DNA of 6,254 bases from Bacteroidota bacterium (GTDB taxonomy: Bacteria; Bacteroidota; Bacteroidia; Chitinophagales; Saprospiraceae). Both the position numbers and the translations under genes were made by a program. This document shows positions 1 to 6,068 of the stretch, piece by piece. Within the stretch, counting starts at the first letter, position 1, and every line of letters starts with the position of its first letter. Location: positions 1 through 6,254 of the forward strand of contig JAGWYI010000263.1 of assembly GCA_018969455.1 (NCBI GenBank). Direction: 5' to 3'. The notes beneath the pieces are model-generated. The model worked only from the letters and a program-made list of their open reading frames with translations, was not told the DNA's origin and did not search any database.

Positions 1-36
1 TCGTTATGCACAAAATCTGGCGGTGTAAAGTATACC
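1..36 (+). repeat. Truncated right end of a dispersed intergenic repeat
   Basis: Positions 1-31 match the last 31 bases of the repeat unit at 890-990 (its part 960-990) with only two differences, and the following ATACC matches the first five bases of the next unit at 991. Similarity stops at about 36. The rest of this copy presumably lies left of the window. It carries the right arm CAAAATCTGGCG (11-22) of the hairpin described for the complete copy. The remaining non-coding part, 37-231, has no convincing gene or promoter. Confidence 0.75.
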
Positions 37-231
37 TGGCATATCACTTGCCAATTTGGCCGGTAAAAGGGTAAAACAATCCAAGAATCTACCGGGTGAT
101 TGGGTTAAAAAGCAGTTTTCTGCCACCAGAATAAAGAAATTGAAAATCTAAAATGCAGTATTGGTCGAAATCAACCCTGCATGATGCTAGGGAAAATCCA
201 TCTTGCAGCAAAAAAAGGAACGGTTAAAGTT

Positions 232-846
232 ATGCGAATCAAACCATCAGAGCTAGAAGCACAGGGATATACCTTGCTTGACGCGTTGAACCACACAGAG
301 TTGGCGCCATTTGTACGGAAGTACCTCAATCAATACACCCGAACTGCGGTGTTTTACTATGCGGTCAATGTACTGTTTTTTGCCTGGGCGGTATTTTCCA
401 TGTTTCAGGCTAGGGGTGCGGGATGGGACGATCGGATCGTTCATTTTTGTTATGGTTTTGCGCTGGCATTTTGTCTGGTACCGCTTCATGAATTTTTGCA
501 TGTATTAGCCTATCGTTCGCAAGGAGCAAGACATACATCGTACGGCGCCGATTGGCGGAAACTGATCTTTATGGCCATTGCAGATCAATTTGTTGCCAAC
601 CGAAAAGAATTCCGGGTGATTGGACTAACGCCGTTTGTGGTTATCAGCATGCTAATGATCGGATTGGTATTGGCCGCCGCACCGCTCTGGCGGATCACCG
701 CGGCAGGAGTTTTATTTGCCCATACTGCCATGTGTTCGGGAGATTTTGGTTTGCTCAGTTATTTTGAATACTACAAACACAGGGATGTAGTAACTTATGA
801 CGACCCGGCAAACGGCATTTCGTATTTTTATGCAAAGTCGACCTAG
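232..846 (+). CDS. DUF3267-like membrane protein with HExxH zinc-protease motif
   Basis: A small integral membrane protein of 204 residues, resembling the DUF3267 group of putative zinc metallopeptidases. Seen in the sequence: four hydrophobic stretches (about residues 38-60, 67-88, 128-152 and 154-176). HEFLH falls at residues 86-90 in or next to the second, and a His at 164 and Gly-Asp at 170-171 in the fourth could complete a metal site as in site-2-protease-like enzymes. That comparison is family knowledge; substrate and activity are unknown. The start at 232 is chosen because MRIKPSELEAQGYTLLD is a typical family opening and an AGGA lies 12 bases upstream. In-frame ATGs at 181 and 184 would add 17 or 16 residues that look non-conserved. 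The gene stands alone, bracketed by copies of an intergenic repeat (1-36 and 890-1091). No clear promoter or terminator was found. Confidence 0.75.
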   Translation: MRIKPSELEAQGYTLLDALNHTELAPFVRKYLNQYTRTAVFYYAVNVLFFAWAVFSMFQARGAGWDDRIVHFCYGFALAFCLVPLHEFLHVLAYRSQGARHTSYGADWRKLIFMAIADQFVANRKEFRVIGLTPFVVISMLMIGLVLAAAPLWRITAAGVLFAHTAMCSGDFGLLSYFEYYKHRDVVTYDDPANGISYFYAKST

Positions 847-889
847 GAAGCGGCAATTTATGTACATTTAGCTTTGGAAATTAAATCAT

Positions 890-990
890 ATACCGGGATT
901 CGCCGGATTTTGTGGACAAATCAGGATGCAATTCGGTGATTTATAATGATTTATAAAGATCGTTATGCGCAAAATCTGGCGGCGTAAAGT
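890..990 (+). repeat. Dispersed intergenic repeat, tandem unit 1 (101 bp, hairpin-forming)
   Basis: First of two directly adjoining 101-bp units between the membrane-protein gene and the haem peroxidase gene. It begins ATACCGGGATTCG and ends TCTGGCGGCGTAAAGT. Inside it, CGCCGGATTTTG at 901-912 is the reverse complement of CAAAATCTGGCG at 970-981 except for one base (a G-T wobble in RNA), so the unit can fold into a long hairpin with a 57-base interior. The outer TATA at 889-892 and at 990-993 are placed symmetrically about this stem. No reading frame is evident. Best seen as a REP/MITE-like or structured intergenic element; function unknown. Confidence 0.7.
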
Positions 991-1091
991 ATACCAAGGT
1001 TCGTAGGATTTTGGGGATCAATCTGGATGTATTTCACGGATAGGATCGTGACTTGTAAAGATCCAGTGCATAAATCCTGGCGGCGTGAGGT
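991..1091 (+). repeat. Dispersed intergenic repeat, tandem unit 2 (101 bp)
   Basis: Second unit, the same length as the first and roughly two-thirds identical to it by eye. Conservation is strongest at the left (ATACC..GG.TTCG..GGATTTTG) and the right (ATCCTGGCGGCGT), while the middle has drifted with small compensating shifts. Pairing is partly kept: AGGATTT at 1005-1011 can pair with AAATCCT at 1072-1078. The unit ends 38 bases before the ATG of the haem peroxidase gene, so it lies in that gene's leader or promoter region. Its divergence from unit 1 suggests an old duplication or two independent insertions. Confidence 0.65.
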
Positions 1092-1129
1092 ATAGTAAAA
1101 TTTCCGGGCTTTTATCATCTGTCCTTGTC

Positions 1130-2302
1130 ATGTATCGCATCCTCTTCCTTCTATTGGCAGGATTCCTTTTGGGGACCGCCTGCAGTAAAGATTCGGCGCC
1201 GGATCCTGCTCCCGCTGATGCTTTTTCGCGTACAGTTGCTCCATATTTGAATTTATCGGCTGCAGCACCCTCTTATCGGGTTTCGATACCTAATTACACG
1301 AAAGGTTTGTTTCAATCGGTTCAACCCAATGCGCAATTGGCGCAATTGGGCCGGGTAATTTTTTACGACAAACACCTTTCCAAAGATGGGACAATTTCTT
1401 GTGCGCATTGCCACCAACAAGCCCATGCATTTGCCGACCCTACGGCACTAAGCACGGGAGTAGAAGGGCAAAAAACCACACGTAATTCCATGGCCTTGGG
1501 CAATATACAATGGCTGGGTGGCATGTTGGGACTGGATTCGGTGGGCAACGCACTCTTGCCTCTGTTTTGGGACAGTCGGGCGCATTCGGTAAGCGAGCAA
1601 AGTCGAGGCGCTTTCACCAATGCGCATGAAATGGGACTTACCATGCCTGAGGTGCTTCAATTGGTACGCAATCAGCCCTACTACCCCTGGTTATTCGAGC
1701 AAGCCTGGGGGGATACCCTGGTGGATGAAGCCCGAATTTTTACTGCGCTGGCCCATTTTATGAATGGCATCCATGCCTCGCATAGCCGTTTGGATGAAGC
1801 ACTGGCCAGATTGCCCGATCCTTTCGATTTAAGCAGCGATTTTCCGGGTTATTCGGCATCTGAAAACATCGGAAAAGCCATTTATGTGCAGCGATGCATG
1901 TCGTGTCATGGAAGCATCAATTCGATCCAAAAGGTATTTGAAGCCAATAACGGACTGGATAAAAACTATACAGACAAAGGCAAAGGCGCGATTTCGGGCA
2001 AATTTTATGAAAACGGGACTTTTAAAGTACCCGGTTTGCGCAACATCGAATTCAGCGCCCCATACATGCACGATGGTCGATTTGCTACACTCGAGGAAGT
2101 GGTAGAGCATTACAATTCCGGCATTGTGCAGGGGTTTGGTCTGCATGGCGATTTGCTGGAGTATGATCCGCTTACACAAAGTTACAGCCCTTTGCGACTG
2201 AACCTGACTGCATCGGAAAAACAGGGGCTGGTGGATTTTTTGAAGACCCTGAGCGACAAGGAATTGATTAACGATGAAAGATATTCCGATCCTTTCAGGT
2301 AA
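1130..2302 (+). CDS. Di-haem cytochrome c peroxidase / MauG-family lipoprotein
   Basis: A 390-residue, probably membrane-anchored periplasmic c-type cytochrome of the bacterial di-haem peroxidase/MauG family. It would reduce hydrogen peroxide or oxidise a protein or small substrate through two covalently bound haems. Seen: a hydrophobic signal (residues 3-17) ending GTAC with lipid-Cys18; haem site CAHCH at 91-95, followed by QQAHAFAD; the family stretch FWDSRAHSVSEQSRGAFTNA (146-165); a second haem site CMSCHG at 256-261; and FKVPGLRNIEFSAPYMHDGR with Met313, the likely distal haem ligand. Length fits the family. An in-frame GTG at 1085 would add 15 residues but lies inside the upstream repeat and spoils the signal peptide, so ATG 1130 is preferred. 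The lipobox is relaxed, as is common in Bacteroidota. The true substrate cannot be told; no partner protein such as a methylamine dehydrogenase lies nearby. Confidence 0.9.
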   Translation: MYRILFLLLAGFLLGTACSKDSAPDPAPADAFSRTVAPYLNLSAAAPSYRVSIPNYTKGLFQSVQPNAQLAQLGRVIFYDKHLSKDGTISCAHCHQQAHAFADPTALSTGVEGQKTTRNSMALGNIQWLGGMLGLDSVGNALLPLFWDSRAHSVSEQSRGAFTNAHEMGLTMPEVLQLVRNQPYYPWLFEQAWGDTLVDEARIFTALAHFMNGIHASHSRLDEALARLPDPFDLSSDFPGYSASENIGKAIYVQRCMSCHGSINSIQKVFEANNGLDKNYTDKGKGAISGKFYENGTFKVPGLRNIEFSAPYMHDGRFATLEEVVEHYNSGIVQGFGLHGDLLEYDPLTQSYSPLRLNLTASEKQGLVDFLKTLSDKELINDERYSDPFR

Positions 2303-2342
2303 AATGCAAATCCATTAACTTGCATCCCTAAAACCATTTGAT

Positions 2343-3002
2343 ATGTATACCCCCATCAACGAATCGCCTTTGTGTCAACTTTGGGCAGAAACCCTGGCTG
2401 CTTCCGATGCGCAATGGGAACACATTCATGCGGCCCTCGCCGAATTTGATTACCTCTCCGCGCATCAATACCAACAAGGCTTCAAAGAAATAGGACGTAA
2501 AAAGTCCATTTTGCTGCATTGGGCGGGTTATTCGGATTATAAAACCAGAAATGCCTTTTATCAGCTTGATTTAGAGCCTGATCCGCTCAAGCGAAAAAAC
2601 ATGCGGGATCGTTTTTGGGAAGTCCATCCGCCGCGTTTGCGCATGCTGGATGCCCAGGAAATAGACGATGCCGTGTATGATTTGATGTTGGGCAAAATAA
2701 GCAAGTGCAGCTTGTTTTTGCAAAAAAATGATGCGTTTTATCTAGATTTTAAGCGAAAAGATGCACAAAACCTGCATTTGCATTTGTTTTTAGATTTAAA
2801 AAATCCGACTTTAAATTTCGACAAGAAAATGGAAGCCCTCGGATTAAATCCGCTGGAAATGGAAGGAAATTGGGCGCGGGATTTTCCGTTTTCCGCATCT
2901 TCCGGCTGTAATGCCTTGAAAATCTGGCTTGTAGCATTGCTCGAAACGGGGCTGGATATTTTAAGAGATCATAAAAACTGGGCGCTGCGCCTGGAATCTT
3001 GA
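2343..3002 (+). CDS. Conserved-looking protein of unknown function, first gene of a pair with OsmC
   Basis: I do not recognise this 219-residue protein. It has no signal peptide or membrane segment and looks cytoplasmic and mixed alpha/beta, rich in aromatic and charged residues. The first 110 residues are polar and probably helical (for example YQQGFKEIGRKKSILLHWAG at 44-63). A middle part, about 119-155, alternates hydrophobic residues like beta strands (SKCSLFLQKNDAFYLDFKR, then LHLHLFLDLK), and the C-terminal part (about 191-215) is hydrophobic-helical. No catalytic motif stands out. It starts 40 bases after the haem peroxidase gene, with a weak -7-like TAACTTG at 2316-2322. Its stop is one base from the start of the OsmC-family gene, so the two are almost certainly on one transcript and may be functionally linked. 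Coding is supported by an intact 219-codon frame and the tight packing with its neighbour. Confidence 0.8.
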   Translation: MYTPINESPLCQLWAETLAASDAQWEHIHAALAEFDYLSAHQYQQGFKEIGRKKSILLHWAGYSDYKTRNAFYQLDLEPDPLKRKNMRDRFWEVHPPRLRMLDAQEIDDAVYDLMLGKISKCSLFLQKNDAFYLDFKRKDAQNLHLHLFLDLKNPTLNFDKKMEALGLNPLEMEGNWARDFPFSASSGCNALKIWLVALLETGLDILRDHKNWALRLES

Positions 3003-3003
3003 C

Positions 3004-3474
3004 ATGGCAAAAACGCACCGTTATAAATTGCAACTGGAGTGGACCGGTAACACCGGAACCGGAACCAGTGACTACCGCGCCTATACCCGCGATCATGTGC
3101 TACACGGAATCGGGAAACCGAATTTGTTTTTGTCGTCTGATCCGGCTTTTCGCGGCGACCCGGCGCGCTACAATCCCGAAGAAATGCTGTTGGGTGCGCT
3201 TTCTTCCTGCCACATGCTGTGGTATTTGCACCTTTGTGCCGATGCCGGGGTCGTTGTGATCGAATACAAAGACAATCCGGAAGGCGTCATGATTGAAACC
3301 GCTGACGGTGGCGGGCGTTTTTCGGAGGTCGTACTGCACCCCGAGGTTGTGGTGAAAAGTGCGGAAATGATTGAAACCGCTCGATCTTTACACGCCCATG
3401 CACATACCAAGTGCTTTATAGCCAACTCATGCAATTTTCCGGTCCGTTGCGAGAATCAGTGCACCGCTTCCTAA
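3004..3474 (+). CDS. OsmC-family thiol peroxidase-like protein
   Basis: A 156-residue cytoplasmic protein of the OsmC/Ohr superfamily, whose members reduce organic hydroperoxides with a pair of cysteines. Seen: an N-terminal beta-rich part (HRYKLQLEWTG, residues 5-15), then the conserved helix PEEMLLGALSSCHMLWYLHL (58-77) with the presumed peroxidatic Cys69, and the second family cysteine, Cys137, in AHTKCFIANSC. Length is typical for the family. The C-terminal tail has three more cysteines (143, 149, 153), giving a C-x5-C-x5-C-x3-C series that I do not know as standard. The ATG lies one base after the stop of the unknown gene upstream, implying translational coupling. The subtype (OsmC, Ohr or the broader OsmC-like group) is not settled; it looks most like the broader group. 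Confidence 0.88.
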   Translation: MAKTHRYKLQLEWTGNTGTGTSDYRAYTRDHVLHGIGKPNLFLSSDPAFRGDPARYNPEEMLLGALSSCHMLWYLHLCADAGVVVIEYKDNPEGVMIETADGGGRFSEVVLHPEVVVKSAEMIETARSLHAHAHTKCFIANSCNFPVRCENQCTAS

Positions 3475-3479
3475 GAAAC

Positions 3480-3491
3480 TGTTTTAAAACA
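3480..3491. promoter_or_regulatory. Perfect 12-bp palindrome upstream of purN
   Basis: TGTTTTAAAACA is perfectly self-complementary. It starts six bases after the OsmC stop and abuts the -7-like element of purN. Its position fits an operator, but it is AT-rich and short, so chance or a weak termination role is possible. Confidence 0.35.
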
Positions 3492-3499
3492 TATCTTTA
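3492..3499 (+). promoter_or_regulatory. -7-like promoter element for purN
   Basis: TATCTTTA matches the Bacteroidota -7 consensus TAnnTTTG at all but the last base. It ends six bases before the purN ATG at 3506, so transcription from it would start at or within a few bases of the start codon, giving a leaderless or nearly leaderless message. No convincing TTG-type -33 element is seen at the usual distance. Confidence 0.45.
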
Positions 3500-3505
3500 C
3501 ATCCT

Positions 3506-4120
3506 ATGCAACAAGCAGAAAAGCATATCGCGATTTTCGCTTCTGGCGGTGGCAGCAATGCACGCAAAATCATCGAATATTTTCGAAACTCGGATCAAAT
3601 TGCAGTAAAATTGGTTGTTGTCAATAAAAGAGATGCCGGCGTTCTCGAAATCGCCGAAAGTTTCAGCATTGAGACCCTCGTAATCAGCCGTACCGCTTTC
3701 GCCAATCCCGACTTTTTATTGCCCGCTCTGGTGGAACGGAACATCGATTATATCGCGCTGGCTGGATTCCTCTGGCTGGTTCCAGCTTTCTTGGTAGATG
3801 CCTTCCCGCGCCGCATTTTGAACATCCATCCAGCTTTGTTGCCAAAATACGGCGGTAAAGGTATGTATGGGCATTTTGTACATGAAGCGGTGAAAGCGGC
3901 AAACGAAAGGGAGAGTGGCATGACCATACATCTGATTGACAACGAGTATGATCGCGGGGAAACGCTGTTTCAGGTGCGCTGCCATTTAGAACCCGAGGAT
4001 TCGGCCGAACAAATTGCTGCCAAAGTACTCGCCCTGGAGCACCGATACTACGCTGCGGTTCTGGAACAATTTATCCTCAAAGGTGAGGTAAATGCCGATT
4101 CCATGTCCGAAGGACTGTAA
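3506..4120 (+). CDS. purN: Phosphoribosylglycinamide formyltransferase (GART)
   Basis: Transfers a formyl group from 10-formyltetrahydrofolate to glycinamide ribonucleotide, the third step of de novo purine synthesis, in the cytoplasm. Seen in the 204-residue product: the phosphate-binding loop SGGGSNA (residues 13-19) after the first beta strand; the folate-site stretch LAGFLWLVP; the catalytic motif NIHPALLPKYGGKGMYG with Asn106 and His108 (the same numbers as in the E. coli enzyme); His142 in MTIHLID; and the catalytic Asp149 in NEYDRG. All key residues are present and the length is close to the usual value of about 190-210. The gene starts 31 bases after the OsmC-family gene and has its own -7-like element, so it is probably separately transcribed. 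No other purine gene is in the window. Confidence 0.95.
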   Translation: MQQAEKHIAIFASGGGSNARKIIEYFRNSDQIAVKLVVVNKRDAGVLEIAESFSIETLVISRTAFANPDFLLPALVERNIDYIALAGFLWLVPAFLVDAFPRRILNIHPALLPKYGGKGMYGHFVHEAVKAANERESGMTIHLIDNEYDRGETLFQVRCHLEPEDSAEQIAAKVLALEHRYYAAVLEQFILKGEVNADSMSEGL

Positions 4121-4218
4121 AAACCGTTATTAAAAAAGGGCGAAATTTATTTATCCCTGTTCCGGATGGGCAACAACCAACCAAGACCCCGGTTTTCGCG
4201 TCATGGATTTGAAAATTA

Positions 4219-4758
4219 ATGCTTGTGAGAAAAAATTCGCATTTTGCAATTCTGTTCCTTCTGAGTCTATTGGGCGTAAATTGCCACAAGGACGATTCTA
4301 ATCAACCCGGTTTTGACATGGATTACCACCTGGATTTCGTAATTCAGGCAGGCTTGGGAACCGATGTAGAGCATCATTATTACATCAAAAACATCCCATC
4401 CAAATACCTTACCTACCTGTCGCAGTATGGCAAAACCGACGCCGATATTTCCAAGATCTTTCCCAGTGCTGTGGTGCTAAACGGCACATATGGTGATGCT
4501 AACTACCGTTTCATCGATCAGGCTGTGCTTCGGGTATACCTCGAATCGGAACCAAACGACCTGATTGAAGCGGCCTATCGTTACCCGGCTCCCATGGACC
4601 CGGGCAACACCCTGGCCCTGATTCCCAACCAGCCTGATGTAAAACGGATTCTATCCAGTTCCCGGTTCAGCATCGATATAGGACTGCGTTTGCGCAATAT
4701 TACCCAGGAAGAAACAAACGCCCATTTGGATATGACCTTTCGGGCATATTATAAGTAG
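4219..4758 (+). CDS. Small lipoprotein of unknown function
   Basis: A 179-residue secreted lipoprotein I do not recognise. Residues 1-21 form a signal peptide: basic MLVRKNSH, then the hydrophobic AILFLLSLLG, then a relaxed lipobox LGVN with lipid-Cys22. The mature protein begins Cys-His-Lys-Asp-Asp; a Lys followed by acidic residues just after the Cys resembles the lipoprotein export signal known in some Bacteroidota, which would place it on the cell surface. The rest is polar, with strand-like patterns (YHLDFVIQAG, AVLRVYLESE, FSIDIGLRLRNI, LDMTFRAYYK at the very end), suggesting a beta-sandwich-like domain. It is a single gene with a 98-base gap to purN and 83 bases to the next start; no clear promoter is visible in the 98-base gap. 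No partner such as SusC/SusD is present. Confidence 0.8.
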   Translation: MLVRKNSHFAILFLLSLLGVNCHKDDSNQPGFDMDYHLDFVIQAGLGTDVEHHYYIKNIPSKYLTYLSQYGKTDADISKIFPSAVVLNGTYGDANYRFIDQAVLRVYLESEPNDLIEAAYRYPAPMDPGNTLALIPNQPDVKRILSSSRFSIDIGLRLRNITQEETNAHLDMTFRAYYK

Positions 4759-4784
4759 CAACACATTTTTGCCTCAGATTTACC

Positions 4785-4792
4785 TATCTTTG
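4785..4792 (+). promoter_or_regulatory. -7 promoter element for the dioxygenase gene
   Basis: TATCTTTG is a perfect match to the Bacteroidota TAnnTTTG -7 element. It lies in the gap after the lipoprotein gene and would give a leader of roughly 40 bases before the ATG at 4842. A TTTG at 4768-4771 is only 13 bases upstream, closer than the usual 17-23, so the -33 partner is uncertain. Confidence 0.6.
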
Positions 4793-4841
4793 TGGGGTCT
4801 TGTTTATGTCTTTTTAACAAATACCCACTTTTGTCCTGCTC

Positions 4842-5975
4842 ATGGAAGTCCTGACCGCATCTCAACTTGCCACTACCCCCTCCTCCACAGATACCTTTCC
4901 CATAAACGGCACCGACCACATCGAGTTTTATGTGGGAAATGCCAAGCAAAGCGCCATGTATTACCAGGCGGCCCTGGGGTTTAAACTCGTAGCCTACCAG
5001 GGGCCCGAAACAGGGGTTCGCGATCGGGTGAGTTATGTTTTGCAACAGGAAAAAGTACGCTTTGTGCTCACTTCGGCCCTGACACCCGAACACCCCGTCG
5101 CCCAACACGTCGCCTTGCACGGCGACGGTGTAAAAGTCCTGGCGCTCTGGGTAGATGATGCCACAACAGCCTATCAAACAGCAATCGAACGCGGCGCACA
5201 AAGCGCTTTTGCACCCGTTCGTCAGGAAGACGAACACGGGCACGTGGTTTTGGCGGCCATCAAAACCTATGGTGATACCATCCACACGCTGGTAGAGCGC
5301 AGCGCATACAATGGTGCTTTTTTGCCAGGATTTGAGGCCCGCGAAAGTGTTTTTCCTGTAAAACCGGTGGGGCTGAAATTTGTTGACCACTGCGTAGGCA
5401 ATGTAGAACTCGGCGCCATGAACCAATGGGTCAAATTCTACGAAGATGTACTGGGCTTTAAACTCCTCATTACCTTCGATGACAGCGACATCAGCACCGA
5501 ATACAGCGCCTTGATGTCGAAAGTGGTCAGCAACGGCAATGGATACATCAAATTCCCGATCAATGAGCCGGCTCAAGGCAAAAAGAAGAGCCAGATCGAG
5601 GAATACATCGAGTTTTACCGCGGCGCAGGCGTTCAACACATCGCCATCTCAACCGATAACATTTTGGAGACAGTTGCAGCCATGCGCAACAATGGCGTCG
5701 ATTTTCTGAAAGTACCGGATACTTACTATGAAGATGTACCGCAGCGGGTGGGCGAAATCGCGGAAGACCTCGAAGCCCTGAAAGCCCTCAACATCCTCAT
5801 CGACCGCGATGAAGATGGGTATTTACTCCAGATCTTTACCAAACCCATCCAGGATCGCCCAACTGTATTTTTCGAAATTATTCAGCGCGCGGGTGCTAAA
5901 TCTTTCGGCAAGGGTAACTTCAAAGCCCTTTTCGAGGCAATCGAACGCGAGCAAGCCATTCGGGGCAACCTGTAA
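4842..5975 (+). CDS. hppD: 4-hydroxyphenylpyruvate dioxygenase
   Basis: A non-haem Fe(II) enzyme that converts 4-hydroxyphenylpyruvate and O2 to homogentisate and CO2, the second step of tyrosine catabolism; cytoplasmic. The 377-residue product has two vicinal-oxygen-chelate domains: an N-terminal one (about 22-155, starting GTDHIEFYVGNAKQSAMYYQ) and a catalytic one (about 176-350). The iron ligands are visible: His183 in VDHCVGNVE, His266 in GVQHIAIS and Glu345 in VFFEIIQR. The C-terminal helix stretch KSFGKGNFKALFEAIEREQ is highly characteristic of the family. Length is normal and nothing is broken. It has its own -7 element at 4785-4792. Homogentisate dioxygenase and the tyrosine aminotransferase are not in the window, so the pathway must be encoded elsewhere; downstream lies a hairpin repeat and a gene on the other strand. 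Confidence 0.96.
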   Translation: MEVLTASQLATTPSSTDTFPINGTDHIEFYVGNAKQSAMYYQAALGFKLVAYQGPETGVRDRVSYVLQQEKVRFVLTSALTPEHPVAQHVALHGDGVKVLALWVDDATTAYQTAIERGAQSAFAPVRQEDEHGHVVLAAIKTYGDTIHTLVERSAYNGAFLPGFEARESVFPVKPVGLKFVDHCVGNVELGAMNQWVKFYEDVLGFKLLITFDDSDISTEYSALMSKVVSNGNGYIKFPINEPAQGKKKSQIEEYIEFYRGAGVQHIAISTDNILETVAAMRNNGVDFLKVPDTYYEDVPQRVGEIAEDLEALKALNILIDRDEDGYLLQIFTKPIQDRPTVFFEIIQRAGAKSFGKGNFKALFEAIEREQAIRGNL

Positions 5976-5997
5976 GGCTTTTGCAAATAGTGATAAT

Positions 5998-6063
5998 CCA
6001 GGATTCGGAAGGTTTAATCGGTAAAGTTCAACGCAAATACCTACAAAACCCTTCGAATCCTGG
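5998..6063. repeat. Long inverted repeat between convergent genes, related to the 890-1091 repeats
   Basis: The arm CCAGGATTCGGAAGGTTT (5998-6015) and AAACCCTTCGAATCCTGG (6046-6063) pair at 16 of 18 positions around a 30-base loop, between the dioxygenase stop and the stop of the opposing Rpn-like gene. Read on the minus strand, the right arm (TACCAGGATTCGAAGGG followed by TTTTGTAGG) resembles the start of the unit at 890 (TACCGGGATTCGCCGG followed by ATTTTGTGG) at about 20 of 25 bases. It may act as a two-way terminator for the convergent genes, though it lacks a clean T-run, or be a diverged copy of the dispersed element. Confidence 0.6.
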
Positions 6064-6068
6064 TAAAA

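Noticed and set aside
50..123. Small palindrome GCCAATTTGGC (50-60) and mini-hairpin GCAG-TTTT-CTGC (112-123)
   Set aside because: Arms of four or five bases are expected by chance; no promoter or terminator context supports them.
181..231. Earlier ATG starts (181, 184) for the DUF3267-like protein
   Set aside because: Possible, but the added residues look unlike the family opening and no ribosome-binding signal precedes them; kept only as an alternative.
92..623. A shared 12-mer CCGGGTGATTGG at about 92 and again inside the membrane-protein gene at about 612
   Set aside because: About one 12-base coincidence is expected by chance in a window of this size, and the similarity does not extend.
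890..1091. Reading the repeats as a CRISPR array or as integron attC sites
   Set aside because: There are only two long, diverged, directly abutting units with no spacers, and I could not place the conserved attC core motifs (RYYYAAC/GTTRRRY) in a proper arrangement; no cas or integrase gene is present.
1085..1129. GTG start 15 codons upstream for the haem peroxidase
   Set aside because: The GTG lies inside repeat unit 2, and the extra residues would precede an already complete lipoprotein signal beginning at ATG 1130.
1130..3474. A dedicated oxidative-stress operon of the di-haem peroxidase plus OsmC
   Set aside because: The proteins act in different compartments, and the 40-base gap has its own weak promoter-like element; being neighbours is not enough evidence of a shared system.
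4749..5639. A 296-codon open frame on the minus strand
   Set aside because: It lies almost entirely antisense to hppD, whose motifs and iron ligands are unmistakable; the translated product resembles no family and has the biased look of an antisense shadow.
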